The notes below the pieces were generated by a model. The model was not told the origin of the DNA. It saw only the letters and a program-made list of their open reading frames with translations, and did not search any database. Both the position numbers and the translations under genes were made by a program. Shown in pieces: positions 1-8,352 of a stretch of 64,000 nucleotides of DNA (position 1 is the first letter of the stretch; each line of letters starts with the position of its first letter). Location of the stretch: contig CAZRSF010000015.1 of assembly GCA_964602655.1 (NCBI GenBank), forward strand, positions 28,411 to 92,410. Direction: 5' to 3'. This DNA is from Moduliflexus sp964602655 (lineage in GTDB: Bacteria; Moduliflexota; Moduliflexia; Moduliflexales; Moduliflexaceae).

Positions 1-184
1 CAAATTATCGTGCAGCAATATTCTCCGTATCTACCAGCAAGATATGGAACAGTTTATCATGATTCAAATGAATATGGGGCGCGAGGTGTCCCGGCGTCTC
101 AGAAAAATGGATGAGCAGATTTTTCAGGCGCGCGTTGAGGCCAATGAACTCCCCATCCAAGATTTCCTGACAACCGCATCATAA
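1..184 (+). CDS. C-terminal end of a cyclic-nucleotide-binding (Crp/Fnr-like) protein, truncated by window edge
   Basis: An open frame enters from the left edge (codons begin at base 2) and stops with TAA at 182-184. The visible 60 residues include EQFIMIQMNMGREVSRRLR followed by an acidic, helical tail. This matches the last helix of cNMP-binding domains (the 'xxxLxxxMxRELsxRLR' type), so I read it as the end of a protein with a cyclic-nucleotide-binding domain. No HTH follows, so it would be a signalling rather than a DNA-binding member. The next gene, with two further cNMP domains, starts 13 bases downstream and is probably co-transcribed. Confidence 0.6.
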   Translation, partial: KLSCSNILRIYQQDMEQFIMIQMNMGREVSRRLRKMDEQIFQARVEANELPIQDFLTTAS

Positions 185-197
185 AGGACGGCATGTT

Positions 198-1595
198 ATG
201 GCAAAAAACGGACAGTTCCCGGCATCCACACAGGAGACCGCTGATCCGGTCGAGCAGATCAAAAAAACGATTACGTATTATAAAAACCTGATCGCAAACA
301 CCCCGAAAGCCTCTCCGTTGAGCATCAACGCGCATCTGAAATTGGGGAAACTCTACGTGCAACTCGGCGACAAAACCTCGGCGTTGAACGAATTTTTCAT
401 TGCTGCCGTCCAATACACGCACAGCAGAGAAATCGTCAAAGCGCTCGCCGTGCATCAAATGATCAAACGCCTCGCGCCGGAAACCGATGAGATTCCCGCG
501 ACATCAGGCGACAGCTATTTTCAATCCAAATTGATTTCGGATCGCGTAAACTCGCACCTTCACGAGATGATTCCCCCGTCAGACGAAACAGAGCAAGAGT
601 TCCACCATTACACGTACACGCTTGAAATTCTGCCGTACGAACAACGCACCACGCTTGACAACGAGGAGGATGCGCCGGAAGAAGGGGAAATCGCCGCGCA
701 TCTCAAGCGCAATCCGGTATTTCGCTGCTTATCCTGGGTCGAACGGCAATGGCTGGAAGAAAATGTGCAGGTGTCGTTTTTTGGGGCAGGCGACACGCTG
801 CTGCCGAAAAAACACGAAGGGGAATCGCTGTTTGTGATTTTAGACGGACAGGCGAACGTTGTCATGCAAGATCGCGAACAGTCTCGCGTGCTGACGACGT
901 TAGAGCCGCAAGAGTTTTTCGGCGAAATCGCGTTGTTGATGGATCATACCAGCGGCGCAACCGTGATGGCGGCGACGGAATGCAGCATCATCGAAATTCC
1001 GAAACCCGTCCTGGCGACCTTAATCAAAAAGCATCCCAGCATCGCCGAGATTCTTCGCGAAACCTCGCGGCGCAGGTTGATTGATACCAGATTAGCGCAT
1101 GTCAGCCTGTTTGCTCACCTCAGCACCACCGAACGCCAGCAGATTGCGGATTTTCTATCATTGACGGAATTCAAGCGCGGCGAGATCATCCTTGCTGAGT
1201 GCGATGTCGGCGATTTCATGTATATTATCCGCTCCGGGATGGTCGAAGTCTATACGCGCCTGCTGATGGAACAGGGCGACGCAAAAGCTGCGGACGGCGA
1301 AGAAGAACAACTCTTGTTAGCCACGCTGCGCGAAGGGGATTTTTTCGGAGAACAGGCACTGCTGACGAACGAACGCCGCAATGCGACGGTGATTGCCGCA
1401 ACTGACGTGCAATTGCTGCGCTTCGCCAAACCCGATCTCGACATAATTCTGAGGCGTTATCCCCGCGTCGGCGAAATGCTGAAACGGTATCATCACCAGC
1501 GCACCACCGATACGTTAGACTCGCTGCACTCCGCCTTTCAGCGCATGATGACGTATTATTACCCGGACATTCCGCCGTCTGAGTTGGAATTTTAA
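198..1595 (+). CDS. Protein with helical (TPR-like) N-terminus and two cyclic-nucleotide-binding domains
   Basis: This 465-residue protein has an N-terminal helical region (about 20-110) resembling TPR hairpins (LKLGKLYVQLGDKTSALNEF). Two cNMP-binding domains follow, near 190-300 and 305-435. Both carry the phosphate-binding-cassette start (FFGEIALL and FFGEQALL). The second keeps the arginine of the cassette (RRNATV). The first has SGATV in its place and may not bind nucleotide. There is no HTH or kinase domain, so it probably senses cAMP or c-di-GMP and acts through protein contacts. The ATG at 198 is preceded by an AAAGGACGG ribosome site. It follows the preceding cNMP gene by 13 bases. 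Confidence 0.8.
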   Translation: MAKNGQFPASTQETADPVEQIKKTITYYKNLIANTPKASPLSINAHLKLGKLYVQLGDKTSALNEFFIAAVQYTHSREIVKALAVHQMIKRLAPETDEIPATSGDSYFQSKLISDRVNSHLHEMIPPSDETEQEFHHYTYTLEILPYEQRTTLDNEEDAPEEGEIAAHLKRNPVFRCLSWVERQWLEENVQVSFFGAGDTLLPKKHEGESLFVILDGQANVVMQDREQSRVLTTLEPQEFFGEIALLMDHTSGATVMAATECSIIEIPKPVLATLIKKHPSIAEILRETSRRRLIDTRLAHVSLFAHLSTTERQQIADFLSLTEFKRGEIILAECDVGDFMYIIRSGMVEVYTRLLMEQGDAKAADGEEEQLLLATLREGDFFGEQALLTNERRNATVIAATDVQLLRFAKPDLDIILRRYPRVGEMLKRYHHQRTTDTLDSLHSAFQRMMTYYYPDIPPSELEF

Positions 1596-1613
1596 TCGGC
1601 GCATGTCGTTCCA

Positions 1614-1662
1614 GGAGTGTCAGAGCGAAGCTCTGATCGTCAAGGTTGCGCTCTGACACTCC
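1614..1662. repeat. Interrupted palindrome, GGAGTGTCAGAGCG family
   Basis: Arms of 14 bases (1614-1627 and 1649-1662) are perfect reverse complements around a 21-base loop. A related palindrome with the same GGAGTGTCA/TGNCACTCC ends lies at 21318-21388. A half-copy of another dispersed repeat (TCATGCTGAACAGAGTCGAA) follows at about 1679. It lies between two genes on the same strand and has no T-run. Confidence 0.7.
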
Positions 1663-1807
1663 GAATCAACGTGACGGTCATGCTGAACAGAGTCGAAGCA
1701 TGATTACACAAAAAATGTATTGCATTTTTTAATCGGGAGACATACTTTAAAAAGGACGGACAATAGCGCAATTCAGCTTCAATAACATCGTATCAGGAGG
1801 ACATTTT

Positions 1808-2281
1808 ATGAAAACAACACGTCTGATGGTTTCTTGTTGCCTGTTTCTCGCATGTCTGATCGTATTTCCCGCATTCGCAGCCGAACCGCAAGGCGAACAG
1901 CGCGATCCCTTTATCCCATTGGTGCATGAGCCGGGTCCCGTCGGACTGAAAGACCCGCTGACGCCAGTTGCAGCAAATGCGTTAGCGCCATACACCCTCG
2001 GCGAATTGCGCGTGGTCGGCATCGTGCTGGGCGAGCTTGGCAACCATGCCATGCTGCTCGCGCCGGACGGCAACACCTACATGATTCGTGTCGGCACGGT
2101 CATCGGCAAATTCAACGGCGTCGTCACCGAGATTTCCGCGAACGTCGTCACCGTAAAAGAAGTAAAAGAATTTCAGCAAGACCGCGAACTCGTCCGCAAG
2201 GAAGAGGAAACCGGCTTGAAACTGAATCCGTTAGCGCAAGACGCCGCCGCCCGTTCAGGTTTTGTCGTGTTAGAGAAATAA
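1808..2281 (+). CDS. PilP-like secreted/periplasmic protein
   Basis: This 157-residue protein has a Sec signal peptide (hydrophobic run at residues 6-22, probable cleavage after AFA). A single domain follows with the features of PilP, the inner-membrane-associated linker of type IV pilus and type II secretion machines: an early RDPF motif, a YTLGELRVVGIV strand, then PDGNTYMIRVGTVIG and a VVTEI/VTVKE strand pair. In known systems PilP contacts the PilNO complex and the secretin PilQ. Here no pilMNOQ genes are adjacent, so it is an orphan copy. A strong AGGAGG site precedes the ATG. There is no lipobox cysteine, unlike most PilP lipoproteins. Confidence 0.7.
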   Translation: MKTTRLMVSCCLFLACLIVFPAFAAEPQGEQRDPFIPLVHEPGPVGLKDPLTPVAANALAPYTLGELRVVGIVLGELGNHAMLLAPDGNTYMIRVGTVIGKFNGVVTEISANVVTVKEVKEFQQDRELVRKEEETGLKLNPLAQDAAARSGFVVLEK

Positions 2282-2290
2282 CTGCGCCTC

Positions 2291-2323
2291 ACCCCTGACA
2301 GGGTTTGAAACCCTGTCAGGGGT
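2291..2323. repeat. Near-perfect palindrome, CCCTGACAGGGTTT family
   Basis: Two 16-base arms (2291-2306 and 2308-2323) flank a single central G. The same family occurs at 10820-10852, 37724-37753 and 63775-63807. It overlaps the artificial upstream extension of the following reading frame, so it is not coding. Confidence 0.85.
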
Positions 2324-2370
2324 ATATATTAAGCAACGAACCACCATCCACATCGAAAGCGTCATCCGAT

Positions 2371-3603
2371 ATGTCATTGACTTCTCATCCGTTTATCCGC
2401 ACGTTGATTGACCTGCGCGGCAATGCGCGGGGCTGTGTCTTCACCGAACCGCTGTGGGGCATTCCCTATAATCTGTACGCGCCGTACGCCTCGATTTTTA
2501 TGCTGACATTAGGCGTGAAAGATAGCCAGATCGGCCTTGTTGCCAGCATCGGCATCTTAGTGCAGATATTCTGGACGCTGCTGAGCGGAGCGATTACCGA
2601 CAAGCTTGGTCGCAAACGCGCCACCCTGATTTTCGACCTCATTTCCTGGAGCGTTCCCTGCCTGATCTGGGCGTTCTCGCAGAATTTCACGCATTTTTTG
2701 CTCGCCGCGATTATCAACGCCACGTATCGCGTCCCGCATAACTCCTGGAACTGCCTGTTGGTCGAAGATACCGACCCGCGCCTGTTAGTGGATATTTACT
2801 CCTGGGTGTACATTTCCGGGCTGATTGCGGCGTTCGTCTCTCCCCTCGCCGGCGTGTTGATCGGGAAATTTACGCTCGTGCCTACGGTACGCGGCCTGTA
2901 TCTTTTAGCGTTCGTCATGATGACGGCCAAATTTTTTATTTTGAACGCAATCGTCGCCGAAACGCAGCAGGGAGTCATTCGCATGGAAGCGACGCGCCAT
3001 CAGCCGCTCTTTGCCGTATTGCGCGAGATGCCCGGCGTGCTGAAACAAATCCTCCAGACGCCTGCCACGCTGTTTACGGCAGGCTTGATGATGCTGACGA
3101 ATATCTGCTGGATGGTAAACAGCACGTTCTGGCCGATTTTGGTCACGGAAAAACTCCAGATACCCGCCAAACACTTAGCGTATTATCATTTTTCCCGTTC
3201 GATGATTATGCTCCTCTTTTTCTTTTTCGTCATGCCGAAATTACGAAATATGGAGGTGCGGAAACCTTTATTAGCCGCGTTTTCCGTCTTGATTGTCAGT
3301 CAACTCGTGTTGATCAGCGCCCCGGTCGGGAGCTACACGGTCTTGCTGATGGCGACCATGTTAGAAGCGTGCTGCCTTCCTATCGCCACGACGTTCGTGG
3401 ATAAGCTGACGGTCATCACGATCAACCCCAAAGAACGCGCCCGGATTATGGCGATTTTATGGGGCGTTATGTTAGTTTTCACTTCGCCGTTCGGCTGGAT
3501 TGCCGGGCAGATGTCCGAGATGAACCGCAGCCTGCCGTTTGTCTTGAATATCATATTATTTGCCCTCGGCGGCTTGTTAACCTTCTTCGCGCGGACGCGG
3601 TAA
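2371..3603 (+). CDS. MFS-type permease
   Basis: The product (410 residues from ATG 2371) has about twelve hydrophobic segments. The loop after the second of them carries DKLGRKRATL, the MFS motif A (usually GxLaDrxGrkxxl). Major facilitator proteins move small solutes across the inner membrane by proton symport, antiport or uniport. The substrate cannot be inferred. I chose ATG 2371 because the reading frame further upstream is made of the palindrome at 2291-2323. There is no good ribosome site, so the start is uncertain. It follows the PilP-like gene by 90 bases on the same strand. Confidence 0.75.
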   Translation: MSLTSHPFIRTLIDLRGNARGCVFTEPLWGIPYNLYAPYASIFMLTLGVKDSQIGLVASIGILVQIFWTLLSGAITDKLGRKRATLIFDLISWSVPCLIWAFSQNFTHFLLAAIINATYRVPHNSWNCLLVEDTDPRLLVDIYSWVYISGLIAAFVSPLAGVLIGKFTLVPTVRGLYLLAFVMMTAKFFILNAIVAETQQGVIRMEATRHQPLFAVLREMPGVLKQILQTPATLFTAGLMMLTNICWMVNSTFWPILVTEKLQIPAKHLAYYHFSRSMIMLLFFFFVMPKLRNMEVRKPLLAAFSVLIVSQLVLISAPVGSYTVLLMATMLEACCLPIATTFVDKLTVITINPKERARIMAILWGVMLVFTSPFGWIAGQMSEMNRSLPFVLNIILFALGGLLTFFARTR

Positions 3604-3643
3604 CGTTGTGGAGAAGGTGTCAGCTGTGTCCTCGCCACAACGT
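3603..3643. repeat. Interrupted inverted repeat after the MFS gene
   Basis: ACGTTGTGG (3603-3611) pairs with CCACAACGT (3635-3643) around a 23-base loop just past the MFS stop codon. It could form a weak hairpin but has no T-run. The rest of the 250-base gap to the next gene shows no further clear signal. Confidence 0.4.
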
Positions 3644-3853
3644 CTTGTGTCATTACAATGATTCATTATCATTGACATTGCAGCAGGAGTATCAAAGCGC
3701 AGCTTTATGGTGAAAGCGACGAGTTCGCATTCTGAGAAAGGACGGTGATGATTTATGTCTGTTACGAGAGCCTCGCCTTCAGCCGCGAATGATTCGACCT
3801 CACACGGCGTATCCTTGAATAAATAACCTCTGAGAGAAAAGGAGAAACGGATT

Positions 3854-4945
3854 ATGCAAAACAGACGCAAGATGTCAGGCATTCTCAGCATCGTATTGCT
3901 GATTGGAGGAATCGCGTGGACAGGGACGGTGGCTGCGGAAGAATTACGAATGCTGATGACGCAAGGATCAACGTCAGACCAGGCGTTGGCGGATTTCAAG
4001 CAGATGATCCAGCAGAAATATCAGGTCGAACTGAATATCACCGTGAATTATTGGGCTGAACCGAAAGAAATCTATCAAGCGTTGCGTACAAAAACCGTTG
4101 ATATGATCAGTTGTCCGCATAATTTCCCGAAAGACGCCGATTTCAAGCTGATTTCCGGCAAGCTCGTTCTTCCACTCGATTTAGCGAATATTCCGAACTA
4201 TACAGACATCATTCCGGCATTGCAAAAGCCCGACTACCTCATGGACGGCGAGAACGTGTATGGCGTGTCGTATGCCTATGCTCCTTACGGATTAGCGTAT
4301 AACAGCGCCATGTTCCCCGAACCGCCGACGACGTGGAATATTTTGTGGGACCCGCAATATGCCGGGAAATACGCAATCAGTTCGGGCGTCTATGAATTGA
4401 ATGCGCTGATTACGGGACTGGCGTTGGGGCTGGATAAAACGCAACTCGGCGAATTCGCCGCGATCAATACGCCGGAATTTCAAGAAAAATTAGCCGCGCT
4501 CGCGAAAAACGCCGGAGCGATGTGGACGGCGACCGATACCGCTGCCGAACTTCAGGGCAAAACGCTGGCGGCGGCCTGGGGCTATTCGTTTCATGAGTTG
4601 AAAGAGAAGGGCGAAGAGTGGCGATTTGCAGAACCGAAAGAAGGGACATCCGTCGGGATCGGCAGCTTTCTGATCAGCCATACCTTGCGCGACAACGAAA
4701 TGATGAAAAAAATTGCCGAAGAGTGGCTCAATTACACCATCAGTCCGGCCTACCAAATGAATGTCATCATGGGGGCGTATTTCCCGGTCAATTTAACGAT
4801 TAAAAATGACATTGATCCCGCGCTCGCCGCCTATTATCATCTGGATGATCCGAATTATTTCAAGGAACAGATGATTCCCTGGCCGATGCTGGATAAACAG
4901 ACGCGCACCGCGTTCGAATTGTTCTGGAAGAAAGCGACCCGCTGA
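3854..4945 (+). CDS. PotD-like extracellular solute-binding protein (orphan)
   Basis: This 363-residue protein has a signal peptide (residues 9-28, cleavage near VAA-EE). It then has the two-lobed layout of bacterial extracellular solute-binding proteins of the polyamine PotD/PotF type (AYAPYGLAYNS, WDPQYAGKYAI, and the C-terminal MIPWPMLDKQTRTAFELFW). Such proteins deliver ligand to an ABC permease. No permease or ATPase gene lies within the neighbouring 5 kb, so its transporter partner must be elsewhere, or it acts as a sensor. A GGAG ribosome site is at 3841-3844. Polyamine is the family ligand, but binding residues were not checked. Confidence 0.75.
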   Translation: MQNRRKMSGILSIVLLIGGIAWTGTVAAEELRMLMTQGSTSDQALADFKQMIQQKYQVELNITVNYWAEPKEIYQALRTKTVDMISCPHNFPKDADFKLISGKLVLPLDLANIPNYTDIIPALQKPDYLMDGENVYGVSYAYAPYGLAYNSAMFPEPPTTWNILWDPQYAGKYAISSGVYELNALITGLALGLDKTQLGEFAAINTPEFQEKLAALAKNAGAMWTATDTAAELQGKTLAAAWGYSFHELKEKGEEWRFAEPKEGTSVGIGSFLISHTLRDNEMMKKIAEEWLNYTISPAYQMNVIMGAYFPVNLTIKNDIDPALAAYYHLDDPNYFKEQMIPWPMLDKQTRTAFELFWKKATR

Positions 4946-4952
4946 GTCGCGC

Positions 4953-4985
4953 CGACCAGCGGCGAACGCCGTTCGCCGCTGGTCG
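4953..4985. terminator. Strong hairpin downstream of the PotD-like gene
   Basis: CGACCAGCGGCGAAC (4953-4967) and its exact reverse complement (4971-4985) flank a GCC loop, 8 bases after the stop codon. The 15-bp GC-rich stem would stall polymerase or protect the mRNA end. There is no T-tract, so intrinsic termination is uncertain. Confidence 0.45.
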
Positions 4986-5089
4986 CGTATTCGATCTTCT
5001 TCGCAGCGGTCACTCCGAATTGTCGAACAAGATCGCTCATGAAATGTGAGGGATGAACATAGTTTCTTCTGAAGAGACGATCAGAGAGA

Positions 5090-5118
5090 TTGACAAGAAT
5101 GCCCATTGAATTTTCAAT
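5090..5118 (+). promoter_or_regulatory. Candidate sigma-70 promoter for rlmD
   Basis: TTGACA (5090-5095), a 17-base spacer and TTCAAT (5113-5118) lie in an AT-rich stretch about 60 bases before the rlmD start. The -35 box is consensus and the -10 matches at four of six positions. Confidence 0.45.
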
Positions 5119-5178
5119 AAATTTTATTCGTGATCATAATTTAATATTAATGTTCATCAACCTCTGGAATGCTTATTT

Positions 5179-6537
5179 ATGAAAATAGGAGATCGGTTAG
5201 AACTGACGCTTGAAAATCTCGCTCTCGGCGGCGAAGCCGTTGCCCGCGCCGAGGAAGGCGGCATGGTGGTGTTCGTCAAAGACGGCATCCCCGGCGACCG
5301 CGTGGTTGCGGAAATTATCAAACGCAAAAAACAGTTTGGCACCGCGAAAATCGTCGAATTGTTAGAACCGTCGTCGTTGCGGATTGCGCCGCGCTGCGAG
5401 TATTTCGGACGCTGCGGCGGCTGCAAATGGCAGCACCTCAGCTACGAAAATCAGTTGAAATTCAAAGAGCAGCAGGTGGTGGAATCGTTTCAGCATATCG
5501 CCAGAATCAAAGAGGTGCCGATCCAGCCGATTCTCGGCACGGATTCCCCCTGGTTTTATCGCAATAAAATGGAGTTTTCGTTCGGACACGAGGAAGACGG
5601 CAGGCTCGTGCTCGGTCAGCATTACCCTGGCCGCTGGGATAAGCTGCTGGACATCGAAAATTGCTACCTGCAATCAGACGCCAGCGTCAAGATATTCAAC
5701 CTCTGCCGCGATTTCGCGATCAAGCAGGATTTCAAAGCCTTTTCCGGCGAAACGGAACAGGGCTTGCTGCGGCATGTCATCGTGCGCGAAGGCAAACAGA
5801 CAGGGCAGTATATGGTGAATATCGTCACGTCCGGCGAATATTTCCCGCAAACCGACCGCTTCGTGCGCTATCTGCTGGCCGGTTTTCCGATGATCACCAG
5901 TTTAGTGCAGACGATTAACCGCAACAAAGGCCAGAGCAGTCAGGGGCAGGAAGAAATCCTGTTATTCGGCGAACCGACCATCAGCGAAACGATCAACGGC
6001 TTGTCGTTCGAAATCTCGGCGAAAAGTTTTTTCCAGACCAACACCTTTCAGACCGAGCGCCTGTATCAGATTGTGCAGCGCATGGCGGAACAGTCGCAAG
6101 GCGGCGTGGCGGTGGATTTGTACTGCGGCACCGGCTCGATTGCCTTGCATTTGGCGCGACATGCGAAACATGTGTACGGGGTTGAGCTGGTCGAAGACGC
6201 CGTGTTGAACGCGCGGAAAAATGCGGAGCGGAACGACATCACGAACGTCAGTTTCCACTGCGGCGAGACGCAAAAAGTGTTTCCGACGTTAGACATGGAA
6301 ACGCCGGAACTGATCGTGATTGATCCGCCGCGCCCCGGCCTGTCGCCGAAAGTGATCAAAGCGATCATCGCCGCCGCGCCCCGGCAGGTGATTTACGTCT
6401 CCTGCAATCCGGCGACGCTTGCGCGGGATGTCGCGGCATTTACCGACGGCGGCTACGACATTCGGGAAGTGCAGCCGGTGGATATGTTCCCGCATACCTA
6501 TCATATCGAAACCGTCGTGAATTTGACGCGGGCATAA
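5179..6537 (+). CDS. rlmD: 23S rRNA (uracil-5-)-methyltransferase, RlmD/RumA type
   Basis: A 452-residue SAM-dependent enzyme of the TrmA/RlmC/RlmD family, which makes 5-methyluridine in RNA. It starts with a TRAM RNA-binding domain (1-65). Four cysteines follow for the [4Fe-4S] cluster: C73, C79 and C82 in CEYFGRCGGC, plus C162. The methyltransferase domain has DLYCGTGSIAL for SAM, DPPRPG, and the nucleophile-containing SCNPATLARDV near the C-terminus. The presence of both TRAM and the cluster favours RlmD (U1939 of 23S rRNA) over TrmA. The start at ATG 5179 begins directly with the TRAM domain. The ribosome site is weak. Confidence 0.88.
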   Translation: MKIGDRLELTLENLALGGEAVARAEEGGMVVFVKDGIPGDRVVAEIIKRKKQFGTAKIVELLEPSSLRIAPRCEYFGRCGGCKWQHLSYENQLKFKEQQVVESFQHIARIKEVPIQPILGTDSPWFYRNKMEFSFGHEEDGRLVLGQHYPGRWDKLLDIENCYLQSDASVKIFNLCRDFAIKQDFKAFSGETEQGLLRHVIVREGKQTGQYMVNIVTSGEYFPQTDRFVRYLLAGFPMITSLVQTINRNKGQSSQGQEEILLFGEPTISETINGLSFEISAKSFFQTNTFQTERLYQIVQRMAEQSQGGVAVDLYCGTGSIALHLARHAKHVYGVELVEDAVLNARKNAERNDITNVSFHCGETQKVFPTLDMETPELIVIDPPRPGLSPKVIKAIIAAAPRQVIYVSCNPATLARDVAAFTDGGYDIREVQPVDMFPHTYHIETVVNLTRA

Positions 6538-6570
6538 TGAATATCAGCCCTGTTAAGTTCTCATGAAAAA

Positions 6571-6654
6571 CTGTCATTGCGCGGAGCGATAGCGACAAAG
6601 CAATCTCGTAGAATCAAGGGATTGCTTCGTCGCTGTCACTCCTCGCAATGACAG
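6571..6654. repeat. 84-bp palindromic repeat (GTCATTGCG...CGCAATGAC family)
   Basis: The arms at 6571-6605 and 6620-6654 are near-perfect reverse complements of 35 bases with a 14-base loop. Repeats of the form 'GTCATTGCGAGGAGCG..GCAATC' are widespread in unrelated bacterial genomes. A decayed relative occurs at 33741-33804. It lies between the convergent ends of rlmD and the holin-like gene, so it may act as a bidirectional 3' end. Confidence 0.85.
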
Positions 6655-6688
6655 AATTTAACATCTGTCCTGACAGGGGAAAACTGAT

Positions 6689-7054
6689 TCAATCCTTCTC
6701 TTTCTCTTTTTTGCCGAAGATGGACGACAACACCGCATTGACGATGGAAAAGAGCAACGCCGCAATCAGCGCCGCGCCGAACCCCTGAATCTGCAAGCCG
6801 TCGTATAACTTCGCCGTCACCAACAGCAGCAGCGCGTTGATCACGAACGTAAACAGGCCGAAGGTCAGGAAATTGACCGGGATGGCAAGCAGCCGCAAAA
6901 TCGAGCCGAGCAGGACATTGACGATGCCGAACACCGCCGATGCCGCAAGCGCTGCCCAGAAATTGGCGACATGCACCCCGCTATACACCGACGAAATCAC
7001 TAAAAACGTGACCGCATTCAGCAGTAAATGCGCGAAAATTCCATGCTTTTTCAT
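6689..7054 (-). CDS. Phage-holin-4/YvlD-like small membrane protein
   Basis: This 121-residue product has four hydrophobic segments and ends in a charged KKEKEKD tail. The pattern NFLTFGLFTFVINALLL, with a final helix FSIVNAVLSSIFG, is typical of the 'phage holin family 4 / YvlD' membrane proteins. These are common in bacteria outside phages and have no settled function. ATG 7054 is chosen because GGGGAG sits seven bases upstream. The open frame continues upstream without a ribosome site. It is convergent with rlmD. Confidence 0.75.
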   Translation of the reverse strand: MKKHGIFAHLLLNAVTFLVISSVYSGVHVANFWAALAASAVFGIVNVLLGSILRLLAIPVNFLTFGLFTFVINALLLLVTAKLYDGLQIQGFGAALIAALLFSIVNAVLSSIFGKKEKEKD

Positions 7055-7128
7055 AAAAATCTCCCCTGTACAGTGTAGGACGAAATTTTTTTCGTCCACA
7101 CGTCTGCCATGTTCAGGCGGCTCGTGTG

Positions 7129-7218
7129 TCGAAATCTCATTTCGAGATACAAGACTCCTTCATCATGTATTATAATGCCAATCGTAAATTGTACGTCGAA
7201 ACTGTAGTTTCGACGTAC
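7129..7218. repeat. Two small palindromes between minus-strand genes
   Basis: TCGAAAT/ATTTCGA (7129-7145, 3-base loop) is followed by GTACGTCGAAACT/AGTTTCGACGTAC (7191-7218, 13-base arms, 2-base loop). Both contain the TCGAAA core. They lie upstream of the holin-like gene and downstream of the RDD gene. Confidence 0.6.
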
Positions 7219-7252
7219 ACCGCGAATATGATCTGTCGAAAGGCAGTTGAGC

Positions 7253-7807
7253 TTATTTCAAGACTTTGCTCGGATAGACGGCAGTGCCGGAAAGTCTATC
7301 GTGCAACCCTTGCCGCGTTTGCATCAACGCTAAAAAGCATCCGAGAAACCAGATCAGCCCCCAAACGCTTCCGACCGTGTTCAGCAATTCCACGCCGATC
7401 AGTCCCGCCGCCATTGCGCAGAAGAACGTGCCGTTTTTGAGGACATAGCGCCAGAATAATTTGCCGAGGCCGGCTTTTGTGCCGTCGTCGGCGCCGACTT
7501 TGAAGCCTAAGAGCATTTTCCCGACCGTTGCGCCGGTAAACGCCTCAAGCAACGAATACACAACGCCGAAGACCGGCATCGCGATCAGCACCCCTGCTAT
7601 CGCGCCGAAGATACCGCCGACTTGCGCGCCTGACATCGCCTCTCCTTCGACCTCGATTGTCCCTGCTGCGCTGCCGAAGACGGTTCCTAACGCGCCGCCG
7701 AACACTGTCCCGATCACCACGCCGCCGATAATCATAAAAACCGCGTCAATCAAACTGGCAACCAACCGTAATCCGAATCCTACGCGCGATTCTGCATTTG
7801 CTCCCAT
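7253..7807 (-). CDS. RDD-family membrane protein
   Basis: This 184-residue protein shows the RDD-family signature: an arginine and aspartate in the first helix (RLVASLIDAVF), a GKMLLGFKV stretch, and GLHDRLSGTAVY near the C-terminus. Several glycine-rich membrane helices lie between. RDD proteins are poorly defined; some have been linked to ion/proton exchange. ATG 7807 is preceded by GGAGG eight bases upstream. The open frame upstream of it has no such site. Confidence 0.8.
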   Translation of the reverse strand: MGANAESRVGFGLRLVASLIDAVFMIIGGVVIGTVFGGALGTVFGSAAGTIEVEGEAMSGAQVGGIFGAIAGVLIAMPVFGVVYSLLEAFTGATVGKMLLGFKVGADDGTKAGLGKLFWRYVLKNGTFFCAMAAGLIGVELLNTVGSVWGLIWFLGCFLALMQTRQGLHDRLSGTAVYPSKVLK

Positions 7808-7938
7808 AGTGTATTCCTCCAGAATGTGTTGAGTAATATGATCCGTTTCATTATCGTTTACGCAACCTGAACGGTTGCATTTTCCAAGAGAGTTCGATCC
7901 GTGCCGGGCGAACTTTTTTTCAATTGATTTTTGTAATA

Positions 7939-8140
7939 CTACTTTGTTCGATTTGAAAACGTCGCGTGTTGCCCTGAAAGGGCAGGGTGATACAGCCTGA
8001 GGATTCATCCTCAGGAATGGGAACATACGCCTCCTTCCGCCCTGAAGGGGCGGGGGAATCCTCTCCTGCGCCCCTTCAGGGCGCGTCTGTCTCTGGCCTG
8101 TTCCTGAGGATAAATCCTCAGGCTGTATTCCACTGCCCTT
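7939..8140. repeat. Composite palindrome, left part, next to the IS110 element
   Basis: A 42-base arm (7939-7980) is the reverse complement, with about five mismatches, of 9331-9372 on the other side of the IS. Inside it are nested palindromes: GCCCTGAAAGGGC at about 7971, CCTGAGGATTCATCCTCAGG near 7997, GCCCTGAAGGGGC/GCCCCTTCAGGGC, and CCTGAGGATAAATCCTCAGG near 8104. GCCCTGAAAGGGC also appears at 46519-46533 and 56171-56270, so this is a dispersed repeat family and not part of the transposon. Confidence 0.7.
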
Positions 8141-8174
8141 GTATATTGAATTCTATAAAAGGATACTTGACATG

Positions 8175-8345
8175 CTCATACACCTCTTTCAACAAAGAGG
8201 CATTGATACGCACTGCCAACGAGAGGCCCTGTCGCCCGTGGGGGGAGAACCCCGTCTGAAAGCTCGTGCCCTCGTTGGTCATTCATTAACCATCCCGAAC
8301 AATTGCCAAGGGCACAGACCCCGCATTGCTTCGCAAGGCCGGGAG
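8175..8345 (+). ncRNA. Candidate bridge RNA region of the IS110 element
   Basis: IS110 transposases use a structured 'bridge' RNA encoded in the non-coding part of the element. This stretch can fold into a 7-bp hairpin (8183-8200, CCTCTTT/AAAGAGG). It can also form a long stem closing at 8216-8223 with 8271-8278 (CCAACGAG/CTCGTTGG) and extended by GGC/GCC; the large interior contains GGGG-AGAA-CCCC. A last small hairpin is TTGC-TTC-GCAA (8327-8337). A 5' stem-loop followed by stems with large internal loops is the known bridge RNA layout. The fold is by eye only. Confidence 0.5.
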
Positions 8346-8352
8346 GATGATT

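Noticed and set aside
2291..2370. N-terminal extension of the MFS protein
   Set aside because: The extra codons are the palindromic repeat and its flank; the family start fits ATG 2371. The same reasoning removes the palindrome-encoded extensions of the TolB-like, HsdM, HsdS and DUF2442 genes.
7970..8140. Cluster of similar palindromes as a CRISPR-like array
   Set aside because: Units differ in sequence and spacing, have no unique spacers of constant length, and no cas gene is nearby.
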